A stretch of 64,000 nt of DNA from Sphingomonas crocodyli (GTDB lineage: Bacteria > Pseudomonadota > Alphaproteobacteria > Sphingomonadales > Sphingomonadaceae), in NCBI RefSeq assembly GCF_004005865.1, contig NZ_SACN01000002.1:248001-312000 (forward strand), in the 5' to 3' direction. The notes below the pieces were generated by a model. That model ran no database searches. It was not told the origin of the DNA and worked only from the letters and a program-made list of their open reading frames with translations. Both the position numbers and the translations under genes were made by a program. Below are positions 44,153-51,374 of the stretch, in pieces; the first letter of the stretch is position 1, and the number at the start of each line of letters is the position of its first letter.

Positions 44153-44830
44153 GTGGATCGAGCCGCCCCGGACGCCAGTTCCCCGGATATCAGCCCTCCG
44201 GCGCGTAGCGGGGGACGGGCCGCCTTTCTGGAAGCGCAGCGACAGCGCACCCGCGCCGCGATCATCGCCGGGGCGCGAACCTTGTTTTCGGGCACGCCCT
44301 ATCTGCGCGCGACCGTGGAGGACATATTGGAGGCGGCGTCGGTCAGCCGCGCCACCTTCTACCAGCATTTTGATTCCAAGACCGCGCTCGCCTTCGCCAT
44401 CTATGACGAGATGCGGCCTGAGGTGCGGGCGCAGTTCGATGCGATCGCCGATATCGATCCGGCCGATGAGGGCGCGGTGCGCGGCTGGCTGGAAAACTAT
44501 GTCGCGCTCTATGTCCGCCATCGCTACGTCACGTCGCTGTTGGCGCAGCTGCAATTGTTCGAGCCGAGCTTTCGCGCGACGCTGCACAAGGATCGCGACG
44601 CTTTCATCGATCGGTTGAGCGCGGCCGGCATTGCAGGCTTCACCGATACGAAGGGGGACGGGGCCGCACTCGAGCGCCGGGTGCGCGCGCGGCTGATGTT
44701 CCACCGCCTGACCTTCACCGCATCCGAAGTCGCGCAGGACGATGCGCTCTCGCCCGGCGAGAAGCGCGCTTATGTCGATGCCACCGCCGCGGATTTCCGC
44801 GCCTTCCTGCGCGCCGACAAACCCGCCTGA
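44153..44830 (+). CDS. TetR-family transcriptional regulator
   Basis: A 225-residue TetR regulator. The DNA-binding domain spans about residues 30-85, with RTRAAIIAGARTLFSG, ATVEDILEAASVSRATFYQHFDSKTAL in the expected order. The C-terminal ligand domain is helical with no recognisable type. The start is GTG at 44153, with AGGAG seven bases upstream. It is the third gene after operator 1 and the last gene before operator 2, so it likely represses both its own operon and the one at 44923. CCATG-N5-CATGG at 44106-44120, just upstream, may be a weaker third site. Confidence 0.93.
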   Translation: MDRAAPDASSPDISPPARSGGRAAFLEAQRQRTRAAIIAGARTLFSGTPYLRATVEDILEAASVSRATFYQHFDSKTALAFAIYDEMRPEVRAQFDAIADIDPADEGAVRGWLENYVALYVRHRYVTSLLAQLQLFEPSFRATLHKDRDAFIDRLSAAGIAGFTDTKGDGAALERRVRARLMFHRLTFTASEVAQDDALSPGEKRAYVDATAADFRAFLRADKPA

Positions 44831-44872
44831 TCCGCAAGTTCGGAAAAGGGCGCGCTGGTCGTGACCCTCATT

Positions 44873-44889
44873 CCATACGCTTTGTATGG
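44873..44889. promoter_or_regulatory. Candidate TetR operator 2
   Basis: CCATACGCTTTGTATGG: 6-bp arms with a 5-base spacer, differing from the core at 42013 only in the two central bases. It ends 33 bases before the ATG at 44923, a position suited to repression of the SDR operon. Confidence 0.7.
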
Positions 44890-44922
44890 TCTGCTTCGAT
44901 CGGTGAAGGAGCAAGACGAAAC

Positions 44923-45825
44923 ATGGCGCAGGGTCAGCCGGATTTGACGGGGCGCGTCGCGCTCGTGACGGGGGCGAGCCGGGGTATCGGGCGCGCGATC
45001 GCGCAACGTCTGGCGGCGGCAGGCGCGACGGTGATCATTACTGCGCGTTCGGCCGGAACGGCAGTTCCCGGCAAGCGTAAGGGCGCCGATCGCCTGATTT
45101 CCGGCACGCTGGAGGAGACGCGCGCGCTGATCGAGGAGGCGGGCGGCCGTGCGATCGTGCTGGCGGCCGATCTGGAAAATCCGGCCGAGCGCGCCAGCCT
45201 GATCGCGCGGGCGACCGAGGCGGGCGGCGGGCGGCTCGACATCCTGATCAACAATGCGGGCTTCGCCGATTATGCGCGGATCGAGGCGATGTCGGACGAG
45301 ACGTTCGAACGCACGATCACCCATTATCTGCGCGCACCGTTCGAGCTTGCCCGCGATGCGATTCCGGGGATGAAGGCGCGCGGCGAAGGCTGGATCGTCA
45401 ATATCGGATCGGTGACGGCGATGTCGGCGCTGCAGCCCTTTGCCCCGCATCATATGCGCGGCGGCGACACGCTCTATGCGTCGATCAAGGCGTCGCTCCA
45501 CCGCTTCAGCCAGGGGCTGGCGGCCGAGATGCTGAACGACAATATCGCGGTGAACGCGGTCGGCCCGTCGACCGCGATCCGCACGCCGGGCGCCGACGAT
45601 CTGATCCCCAAGGAGTACCCGACCGAAGATGTCGCCTATATCGCCGCGACCGTGCTGGCGATGTGCCATCTGCCCGCCGCTGAACGCACCGGCAACGTCG
45701 CTTTCTCGATGCACTGGCCCGCGCATCACAAGCTGCAGGTGATGAGTCTGGACGGCCGCACCGAACTGCCCCCGGCCGAGCCACCCGCCTGGTCGCACCC
45801 GCACATCATCGCCGCAGGGATTTGA
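44923..45825 (+). CDS. Short-chain dehydrogenase/reductase (SDR) 1
   Basis: A 300-residue classical SDR. NAD(P)-binding TGASRGIG lies near residues 16-23, and NNAGFADY near 108. The catalytic pair YASIK is near 185, with a preceding serine in NIGSVTAMSA. The proline-rich extension after 265 and an insertion near residues 40-60 (SAGTAVPGKRKGADRLISGT) distinguish it from common SDRs. That insertion is seen in a group of SDRs with long loops. It is the first gene after operator 2. Substrate unknown; with two further SDRs in the block, a multistep alcohol oxidation is plausible. Confidence 0.9.
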   Translation: MAQGQPDLTGRVALVTGASRGIGRAIAQRLAAAGATVIITARSAGTAVPGKRKGADRLISGTLEETRALIEEAGGRAIVLAADLENPAERASLIARATEAGGGRLDILINNAGFADYARIEAMSDETFERTITHYLRAPFELARDAIPGMKARGEGWIVNIGSVTAMSALQPFAPHHMRGGDTLYASIKASLHRFSQGLAAEMLNDNIAVNAVGPSTAIRTPGADDLIPKEYPTEDVAYIAATVLAMCHLPAAERTGNVAFSMHWPAHHKLQVMSLDGRTELPPAEPPAWSHPHIIAAGI

Positions 45826-45828
45826 AAG

Positions 45829-46692
45829 ATGACGCATAAATTCTCGTCCGGAACCGCCGTCGTCACCGGCGCGGGCGCGGGCATCGGCATGGGCATTTCG
45901 CGGCGTCTGGCGACGCTGGGCATGCATGTCGTCGTCACCGACATCGATGAAATGCGCGCGCAGGCCGTCGTCGCGGACATCGCGGGCGGGGGCGGCAGTG
46001 CGGAGGCGATCCGCGTGGACGTGTCGCAGCCCGCCGAACTCGATCGGCTGGCCGAAACCGTGATCGCCCGCCACGGCAGCGTCCGCGTCCTCGTCAACAA
46101 TGCCGGGGTCGAGACGATGGGCTATTGCTGGGAAATCTCGGCCGAACGCTGGGAAAAGACGCTCGACATCAACATCCACGGCGTCGTCCACGGTTGCCGC
46201 GCCTTCATCCCGGCAATGCTGAAGCATGGGGAAGAGGCGTGGATCGCCAACCTCGCGTCGATCGGCGCCTTCGGATCGATGCCGCAGCAGGCGCCTTACA
46301 TCATGAGCAAGCATGCGGTGCAGTCGTTCAGCGAATGCCTCTATATCGAACTGGAGCAGGTCGGCGCGCCGATCCACGTCGCCTCGGTCATTCCCGGCAT
46401 GGTCAAGACCAGCATCTTCGAAGCGACCGCCGGCAGCGACGATCCGGTCGACGGCCAGCATCATCGCCAGGTGATGTACGACATGGCGATGGCGCACGGC
46501 ATGGATCTGGACGAAGGTTGCGCCGTGATCGTCGACAAGATCGCGGCCAACCAGTTCTGGGCTGATACCCAGCCGGGCATGACCGCGGATTCGATCGACA
46601 AACGGATCGCTTTCCTGCGCGATCGCGCGCAGCCCAAGATCCATGCCGGCGCACAGGCGATCCTCAACAAGGCGCGGGAGGCGGCTCTATGA
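45829..46692 (+). CDS. Short-chain dehydrogenase/reductase (SDR) 2
   Basis: A 287-residue classical SDR. The nucleotide site is TGAGAGIGMG near residue 14, the NNAG motif is VNNAGVETMG near 90, and the active site YIMSK is near 157 with the serine in LASIGAFGS. The C-terminal third (after GMVKTSIFEAT) is longer than in minimal SDRs. It starts three bases after SDR 1 and overlaps the next small gene (ATGA), so the enzymes are made together. The substrate is unknown. Confidence 0.9.
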   Translation: MTHKFSSGTAVVTGAGAGIGMGISRRLATLGMHVVVTDIDEMRAQAVVADIAGGGGSAEAIRVDVSQPAELDRLAETVIARHGSVRVLVNNAGVETMGYCWEISAERWEKTLDINIHGVVHGCRAFIPAMLKHGEEAWIANLASIGAFGSMPQQAPYIMSKHAVQSFSECLYIELEQVGAPIHVASVIPGMVKTSIFEATAGSDDPVDGQHHRQVMYDMAMAHGMDLDEGCAVIVDKIAANQFWADTQPGMTADSIDKRIAFLRDRAQPKIHAGAQAILNKAREAAL

Positions 46693-47027
46693 TCTGGATG
46701 GTCGACGAGGTCGAAACGAAGCCGGGGCAAGGGCAGGCGTTCCTTGCCGCCTATCGCGAACATTATGTGCCGGGCGCCACGGCGCGCGGGCTGCGGCTGA
46801 TCAAGGAGATGGTCGAGCCGGCGATGTGGCTGGACGAGGCATCGAACCGGCTGCTGCTGATCTGGGAAACCGACAGCGCGGGTGCGGTGTGGGCGGCCAA
46901 GCATCGCGCGCGGGGGGACGAGGCGGTGATCCGCTGGTGGACCGAACAGGCGCCCGAATTTCTGATCTCCCGCCGCCGTTACACGATGGCGCCGGCCGAC
47001 GCGCTGGAGGCGCTCGACAATGTATAG
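46689..47027 (+). CDS. Small dimeric alpha-beta barrel-type protein
   Basis: A 112-residue protein with the look of the ferredoxin-like dimeric alpha-beta barrel group (NIPSNAP/EthD/ABM). It shows an opening beta strand MIWMVDEVETKPG, helix QAFLAAYREHYVPGATARGL, then LLLIWETDSAGAVW and a tryptophan-rich segment IRWWTEQAPEFLISRRRYT. Such proteins act as small monooxygenases, lyases or dehydratases in catabolic clusters, or as partners. Starts overlap with both neighbours. No catalytic residue can be named with confidence. Confidence 0.65.
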   Translation: MIWMVDEVETKPGQGQAFLAAYREHYVPGATARGLRLIKEMVEPAMWLDEASNRLLLIWETDSAGAVWAAKHRARGDEAVIRWWTEQAPEFLISRRRYTMAPADALEALDNV

Positions 47028-47667
47028 CCAGTTGATCATCCCGACCTTCGCCGAAGGTCGACGCGACGAGGCGATGGCCGTGATCGCGCAGGCTACCGCG
47101 CGGATCGACGCGCGTTCGAAGCTGTTCGCGCCGACCCTGGCCGGCGTCCACAATGGCGGCGACGCGATCTGGCGGCTGACCTTCGCCGATGTCGGTGCGC
47201 GCGATGCGGCGCTGGCGGGTGAGGCGTGGGCGCCCGCCGCAAAGCTGCTCGCCGATCCCGCGGTCACGACGCATCAGGAGCGGCTGGGCTACGAAACGAG
47301 CCGCGTCGGCGGAGCGGATGGCGATTGCGGCCTGTATCGCGTCGCCTTGTTCTGCGCGAACGTCCGCCCCGATCCCGAACGGCTTGCCGCCTTCGCCGAT
47401 CAGACGGCGAGCATGCCGAACTATATCGACACGATCCGCCGCTGGCAGCTTTCCACCCCGGCCGAGGCCGAGGGGCGGCGTCCGTGGACGACCGTGTGGG
47501 AGCAGGAATATGACGATCTGCAGGGTCTGAAGGGCGCCTACATGCTCCACCCCGCGCATTGGGGGCATGTCGAGCGCTGGTTCGATCCCGAATATCCCGA
47601 ATGGCTGGTCGATCGCACGATCGTCCACACCTTCTGCGAGAAAAGCGACGCCGTCATCTGCCTGTGA
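47020..47667 (+). CDS. Two-domain Dabb/EthD-like alpha-beta barrel protein
   Basis: A 215-residue protein that appears to be two ferredoxin-like barrel halves in tandem. Residues about 1-95 (YSQLIIPTFAEGRRDEAM...GVHNGGDAIWRLTFAD) and about 105-215 (CGLYRVALFCANVRPDPERLAAFADQTASMP...TTVWEQEYDDLQGL) each show the strand-helix-strand order. Conserved-looking histidines occur in HPAHWGHVERWFDPE. A duplicated domain would fold as an intramolecular dimer. It overlaps the preceding small barrel gene by eight bases, hinting at a joint complex or successive reactions. I cannot assign a reaction. Confidence 0.6.
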   Translation: MYSQLIIPTFAEGRRDEAMAVIAQATARIDARSKLFAPTLAGVHNGGDAIWRLTFADVGARDAALAGEAWAPAAKLLADPAVTTHQERLGYETSRVGGADGDCGLYRVALFCANVRPDPERLAAFADQTASMPNYIDTIRRWQLSTPAEAEGRRPWTTVWEQEYDDLQGLKGAYMLHPAHWGHVERWFDPEYPEWLVDRTIVHTFCEKSDAVICL

Positions 47668-47680
47668 GGATCGAACGACC

Positions 47681-48766
47681 ATGAAGACCAGCCACCGGAT
47701 CGCGGTGATCGCAGGCGACGGAATCGGCAAGGAGGTGATGCCCGAAGGGCTGCGCGCGACCGGCGCGGCCGCAGCGAAGCATGGCATCGCGCTGGACTTC
47801 GAACATTTCGACTGGGCCTGCGCCGACTATTACAGCGCGTATGGCCGGATGATGCCGGAGGACTGGTTCGATCGGCTGAAGGGCTTCGATGCGATCTATT
47901 TCGGCGCGGTCGGCTGGCCCGACGTGGTGCCCGATCATATCTCGTTGTGGGGATCGCTGCTCCAGTTCCGGCGCGGCTTCGATCAATATATCAATCTGCG
48001 GCCGGTGCGGCTGATGCCGGGCGTCCCCGCGCCGCTCGCCAACCGCAAGCCCGGTGACATCGACATGATGATCGTGCGCGAAAATACCGAAGGCGAATAT
48101 TCGCAGGTCGGCGGGCGCATGTTCGAAGGCACCGACCGCGAGTTCGTGCTGCAGGAGGCGATCTTCACGCGCACCGGGGTCGATCGCGTGCTCAAATTCG
48201 CCTTCGATCTGGCGCAGTCGCGCCCCGCGCGGCACCTCACGTCCGCCACCAAATCGAACGGCATCGCGATCAGCATGCCCTATTGGGACGAGCGGGTGGC
48301 GGAAATGGCGAAGGCCTATCCCGACATCCGGCAGGACAGCTATCATGTCGACATATTGGCCGCGCGCTTCGTGCTGAGCCCCGAACGGTTCGACGTGGTC
48401 GTCGCGTCCAATCTGTTCGGGGATATCCTGTCCGATCTCGGCCCGGCCTGCACCGGCACGATCGGGATCGCGCCATCGGGCAACCTCAACCCCGACCGAA
48501 CATTTCCGTCATTGTTCGAGCCGGTCCACGGATCGGCCCCCGACATTTGCGGGCGCAACATTGCCAATCCGATCGGCATGATCTGGTCGGGCGCGATGAT
48601 GCTCGATTTCCTGGGCGACGGGCGGGCGAATTATCGCGCCGCGCATGACGCGATGATGCGTGCGATCGAAACGACGCTGAGCGACGGTCCGCGCACCCCC
48701 GATCTGGGCGGTAATGCCAGCACGACCGAGGTGGGGCAGGCGGTCGCCGCGTTGATCGAGGCATGA
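47681..48766 (+). CDS. Tartrate dehydrogenase/decarboxylase-like enzyme (isocitrate/isopropylmalate dehydrogenase family)
   Basis: A 361-residue NAD-dependent beta-decarboxylating dehydrogenase. IAVIAGDGIGKEVMPEGL starts the chain, and AVGWPDVVPDHISLWG near 83 matches the tartrate/malate dehydrogenase branch better than LeuB. RENTEGEYS near 138 is the family nucleotide/substrate site. LFGDILSDLGP near 245 carries the metal aspartates, and FEPVHGSAPDI near 275 the cofactor loop. It should oxidise a 2-hydroxy diacid such as tartrate or malate, with or without decarboxylation. The ATG at 47681 is preferred over the longer upstream frame. It is in the SDR operon. Confidence 0.88.
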   Translation: MKTSHRIAVIAGDGIGKEVMPEGLRATGAAAAKHGIALDFEHFDWACADYYSAYGRMMPEDWFDRLKGFDAIYFGAVGWPDVVPDHISLWGSLLQFRRGFDQYINLRPVRLMPGVPAPLANRKPGDIDMMIVRENTEGEYSQVGGRMFEGTDREFVLQEAIFTRTGVDRVLKFAFDLAQSRPARHLTSATKSNGIAISMPYWDERVAEMAKAYPDIRQDSYHVDILAARFVLSPERFDVVVASNLFGDILSDLGPACTGTIGIAPSGNLNPDRTFPSLFEPVHGSAPDICGRNIANPIGMIWSGAMMLDFLGDGRANYRAAHDAMMRAIETTLSDGPRTPDLGGNASTTEVGQAVAALIEA

Positions 48767-48844
48767 ACTAACGGTTCTTCGTTTTTTTCTCTTCGTGGCG
48801 CGCCGGCGGCTGATAGGCTGCGGCAAAGCTGTAAGGAGAGGATA

Positions 48845-49219
48845 ATGGCGAACGACACGGGCATCGTCGAACGGCTCGCATCGCTCAAGGTGATCGCGAA
48901 GATGCGCGGCGACGCGCAGGCATCGAGTTTCGCGGGCGAAATGGGCGCGCTGGCCAACAGCAACGTCTTCCAGTCTTTGTGGGGGCGGCCGGGGCTCGAC
49001 GCGAAATCGCGCAGCCTCGTCACGCTCGGCATCCTGATCGCGCTCAGGGCGCATGACGAACTGCGCGTCCACATCCCCCTCGCGGTCGCCAATGGCTGCA
49101 CCGTCGCGGAGGTGGAGGAGGTGATCTACCACGCCAGCGGCTATGCCGGCTTCCCCGCCGCCAACAGCGCGCGCGTGACGGCGATCGAGGCGCTGCGTGG
49201 TGAAGGGCTGATCGCATGA
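48845..49219 (+). CDS. Carboxymuconolactone decarboxylase-family protein
   Basis: A 124-residue all-helical CMD-family protein. SKSRSLVTLGILIALRAHDELRVHIPLAVANGCT-like sequence near residues 55-85 and EEVIYHASGYAGFPAANSA near 92-110 are the family core. The CxxC thiol pair of the AhpD branch is absent, so it belongs with decarboxylase-like rather than peroxidase-like members. It has a good AAGGAGAG ribosome site. Such proteins often sit in aromatic or lactone catabolism. Its stop overlaps SDR 3 (ATGA). The actual substrate is unknown. Confidence 0.87.
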   Translation: MANDTGIVERLASLKVIAKMRGDAQASSFAGEMGALANSNVFQSLWGRPGLDAKSRSLVTLGILIALRAHDELRVHIPLAVANGCTVAEVEEVIYHASGYAGFPAANSARVTAIEALRGEGLIA

Positions 49220-50004
49220 CCGCGATCGAAGGGAGCGTCGCGATCGTCACCGGCGGCGCGAGCGGGATCGGGTTGGGATCGGCCGGCGCGCTGTCGCGGG
49301 CCGGCGCGAAGCTGGTGGTCGCCGATATCGACGGCGATGGCGCCGAACGCGCCGCCGCAGGGCTGTCGGGCGAAGCGATCGGCATTGCGTGCGACGTGAC
49401 GCAGGAGGATGCGTTCGATCGGCTCAAGGCCGCCGCGATCGATCGCTTCGGCCGGGTCGATATCGTGATGAACAATGCGGGCGTGCTGACGCGCGGCCTG
49501 CCCGATCATATCCCGTTCGACGAATGGCGCCGCGTGATCGACACCAATCTGATGTCGATCGTGCGATCGAACCTGGTGTTCGTGCCGCACCTGATCGCGC
49601 AAGGATCGGGGCATATCGTCAACACCGCCTCGTTCGGCGGCCTCTACACCTACGCCTTCGATCGCATCCCCTATGCGGCCAGCAAGGCGGCGGTGGTGCA
49701 GATGTCGGAGGCTTTGTGGCTCTATCTGAAGCCGCAGGGCGTGGGCGTGACCTGCCTGTGCCCCGGCCCGGTCAAGACCAACATCGCCCGCGGCCTCAAG
49801 ACCTTCGGCCCGCCGATCGAGACGCGCGGGCCCCACGCCGGCTTCCCGCTGCTCGAACCCGATGTGGTGGGACAGATGGTGGTCGACGCGATCCTCGCCG
49901 ATCGCTTCATGCTGCCGACCGACGAAGGCATCACCGACCTGCTGGTCGATCGCGCGCGCGACTGGGACGGCTTCCTGGCGAAGGAGGCCGATCGGGCGGG
50001 TTAG
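49216..50004 (+). CDS. Short-chain dehydrogenase/reductase (SDR) 3
   Basis: A 262-residue classical SDR. TGGASGIGLG is near residue 12, MNNAGVLTRG near 85, the catalytic serine in NTASFGGL near 138 and YAASK near 151, and CPGPVKTNIAR near 182. It is coupled to the CMD-family gene. It ends the TetR-linked block and is followed by the tRNA-Ala gene on the other strand, so nothing else of the pathway extends rightwards. Substrate unknown. Confidence 0.9.
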   Translation: MTAIEGSVAIVTGGASGIGLGSAGALSRAGAKLVVADIDGDGAERAAAGLSGEAIGIACDVTQEDAFDRLKAAAIDRFGRVDIVMNNAGVLTRGLPDHIPFDEWRRVIDTNLMSIVRSNLVFVPHLIAQGSGHIVNTASFGGLYTYAFDRIPYAASKAAVVQMSEALWLYLKPQGVGVTCLCPGPVKTNIARGLKTFGPPIETRGPHAGFPLLEPDVVGQMVVDAILADRFMLPTDEGITDLLVDRARDWDGFLAKEADRAG

Positions 50005-50032
50005 CGTTTCGAAGATAGTCCGGCGGTGCGAC

Positions 50033-50108
50033 TGGTGGAGCTGAGGGGAATCGAACCCCTGACCTCTGCAGTGCGATTGCAGCGCTCTCCCATCTGAGCT
50101 ACAGCCCC
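50033..50108 (-). tRNA. tRNA-Ala (anticodon CGC)
   Basis: The minus strand from 50108 reads GGGGCTG for the acceptor arm, a standard D-arm (TAGCTCAGATGGGAGAGC), the anticodon arm CTGCA-ATCGCAC-TGCAG giving anticodon CGC, a T-arm with GGTTCGATTCC, and CAGCTCC-A-CCA. The CCA is encoded. The acceptor stem pairs over seven positions with one G-U pair. It reads GCG alanine codons, frequent in this genome. Confidence 0.96.
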
Positions 50109-50238
50109 GCACACGCCGGACGCTCCCCCTAGCGGGCAAGCATTCGCGATGCAACCACACAAATCGACTAACCTGAATTGGTTTTGCAGCCGTCTCGCAC
50201 GGCCTGTCGTCCACGGCCCTCGTTTCGCCTGTCGGGCA

Positions 50239-50263
50239 GGAACGGTGACCCCGAATATGCGTT
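50239..50263 (+). promoter_or_regulatory. EcfG-type general stress response promoter
   Basis: GGAAC (50239-50243), a 16-base spacer and CGTT (50260-50263) match the alphaproteobacterial EcfG sigma promoter exactly in both blocks. It lies 76 bases before the ATG of the DUF2171 protein, on the same strand. This is the only perfect match I noticed in the intergenic regions I read. Confidence 0.65.
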
Positions 50264-50339
50264 TTGCATCCATAGACCGGGCGATGGTTCTCCCCTTTCC
50301 ATCGCCCGGTCGCCCCCATGAAAAATGCAGGAGGATGCA

Positions 50340-51203
50340 ATGGGTTACGAACGCTACGGCCGCCGCGACAATCGCTATGATCGCGATCCCCGTGATCGGG
50401 ATCCCCGCTATGGCCGCGATGCCTATGGCTATCGCGAGCGCAGCGATTACGGGCGCGGTGACTATGGCCGTCCGCCTCGTGACTATGATTATGACGACCG
50501 CGGTTTCTTCGACCGCGCGGGCGACGAGGTTCGTTCGTGGTTCGGCGATGAGGATGCCGAGCGCCGCCGCCGCTGGGACGAACGCATCCAGCAGCGCGAA
50601 TATGAGCGCCGTTATGGCCCCGGCAGCTATGAAGGCGCACGCGCCGGCTTCACCGGCTATGATGCGGGCTATTCGCCTTATGATGTCGGCTTCGGCTATC
50701 AGGGCGATACCTATGGCGTCGGCCGCGGCGCGGGTGCGACCAGCACTTTCGGCCTGGGCGGCGGCGCGAGCCATGACGGCTGGGGCCGCGATCCGAACTA
50801 TGCCAACTGGCGCCGTCGCCAGCTTGCCGAGCTGGATCGCGACTATGACGATTATCGCCGCGAAAATCAGTCGCGCTTCAACGACGATTTCGGTTCGTGG
50901 CGCACCGGCCGCGCCGGCCAGCGCAGCTCGCTGAACCAGGTGCAGGAGCATCAGGAGGTCGTCGGTTCGGATGGCCAGCATGTCGGCACGGTCGATCATG
51001 TCCGTGGTGACAAGATCCTGCTGACCAAGACAGACAAGGATGCCGGCGGCCACCACCATTCGATCCCGTCGTCGTGGATCGTATCGGTCGCCGACAAGGT
51101 GACGATCAACCGCACCGCCGCTCAGGCCAAGCAGGCCTGGAAGGATGAGGAGCGCAATGAAGGCCCGCACAACCTGAACCGGGCTTTCTCGGGAACCTAC
51201 TAA
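50340..51203 (+). CDS. DUF2171 domain stress-type protein with Arg/Asp/Tyr-rich N-terminus
   Basis: A 287-residue hydrophilic protein. The first 60 residues are low-complexity, rich in Arg, Asp, Tyr and Gly. A SWFGDEDAERRRRWDE segment near residue 64-78 recurs in stress-related alphaproteobacterial proteins. A Gly/Tyr-rich middle leads to a C-terminal DUF2171 domain (about 205-270: EHQEVVGSDGQHVGTVDHVRGD and SIPSSWIVSVADKVTIN). The ATG at 50340 is chosen because AGGAGG lies five bases upstream; an ATG five codons earlier also exists. An EcfG-type promoter precedes it and a classic terminator follows, so it is a single stress-induced gene. The molecular role is unknown. Confidence 0.85.
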   Translation: MGYERYGRRDNRYDRDPRDRDPRYGRDAYGYRERSDYGRGDYGRPPRDYDYDDRGFFDRAGDEVRSWFGDEDAERRRRWDERIQQREYERRYGPGSYEGARAGFTGYDAGYSPYDVGFGYQGDTYGVGRGAGATSTFGLGGGASHDGWGRDPNYANWRRRQLAELDRDYDDYRRENQSRFNDDFGSWRTGRAGQRSSLNQVQEHQEVVGSDGQHVGTVDHVRGDKILLTKTDKDAGGHHHSIPSSWIVSVADKVTINRTAAQAKQAWKDEERNEGPHNLNRAFSGTY

Positions 51204-51231
51204 GCTTCCCCATTGCGTATCCGCGCGAGGA

Positions 51232-51258
51232 GGGCCGGCCTTCGGGTCGGCCCTTTTT
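51232..51258 (+). terminator. Rho-independent terminator
   Basis: GGGCCGGCC (51232-51240), loop TTCG, GGTCGGCCC (51245-51253) and then TTTTT. This is a GC-rich stem with a UUCG-type tetraloop and T-run, 29 bases after the DUF2171 gene stop. Confidence 0.9.
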
Positions 51259-51374
51259 CGTATCCGGTTCCCATCCGGACGGCGTGCATTCTCCGCCGTT
51301 CCGCATGCGTAAATTTCACTGGAACTTCGTCCGCGATCGGCCTTTGATGCACCGCACAACGGAGTCGGGATCGC

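Noticed and set aside
51320..51345. GGAAC-N16-CTTT upstream of the patatin gene as a second EcfG promoter
   Set aside because: The second block lacks the conserved CGTT; one mismatch in a four-base block is too weak.
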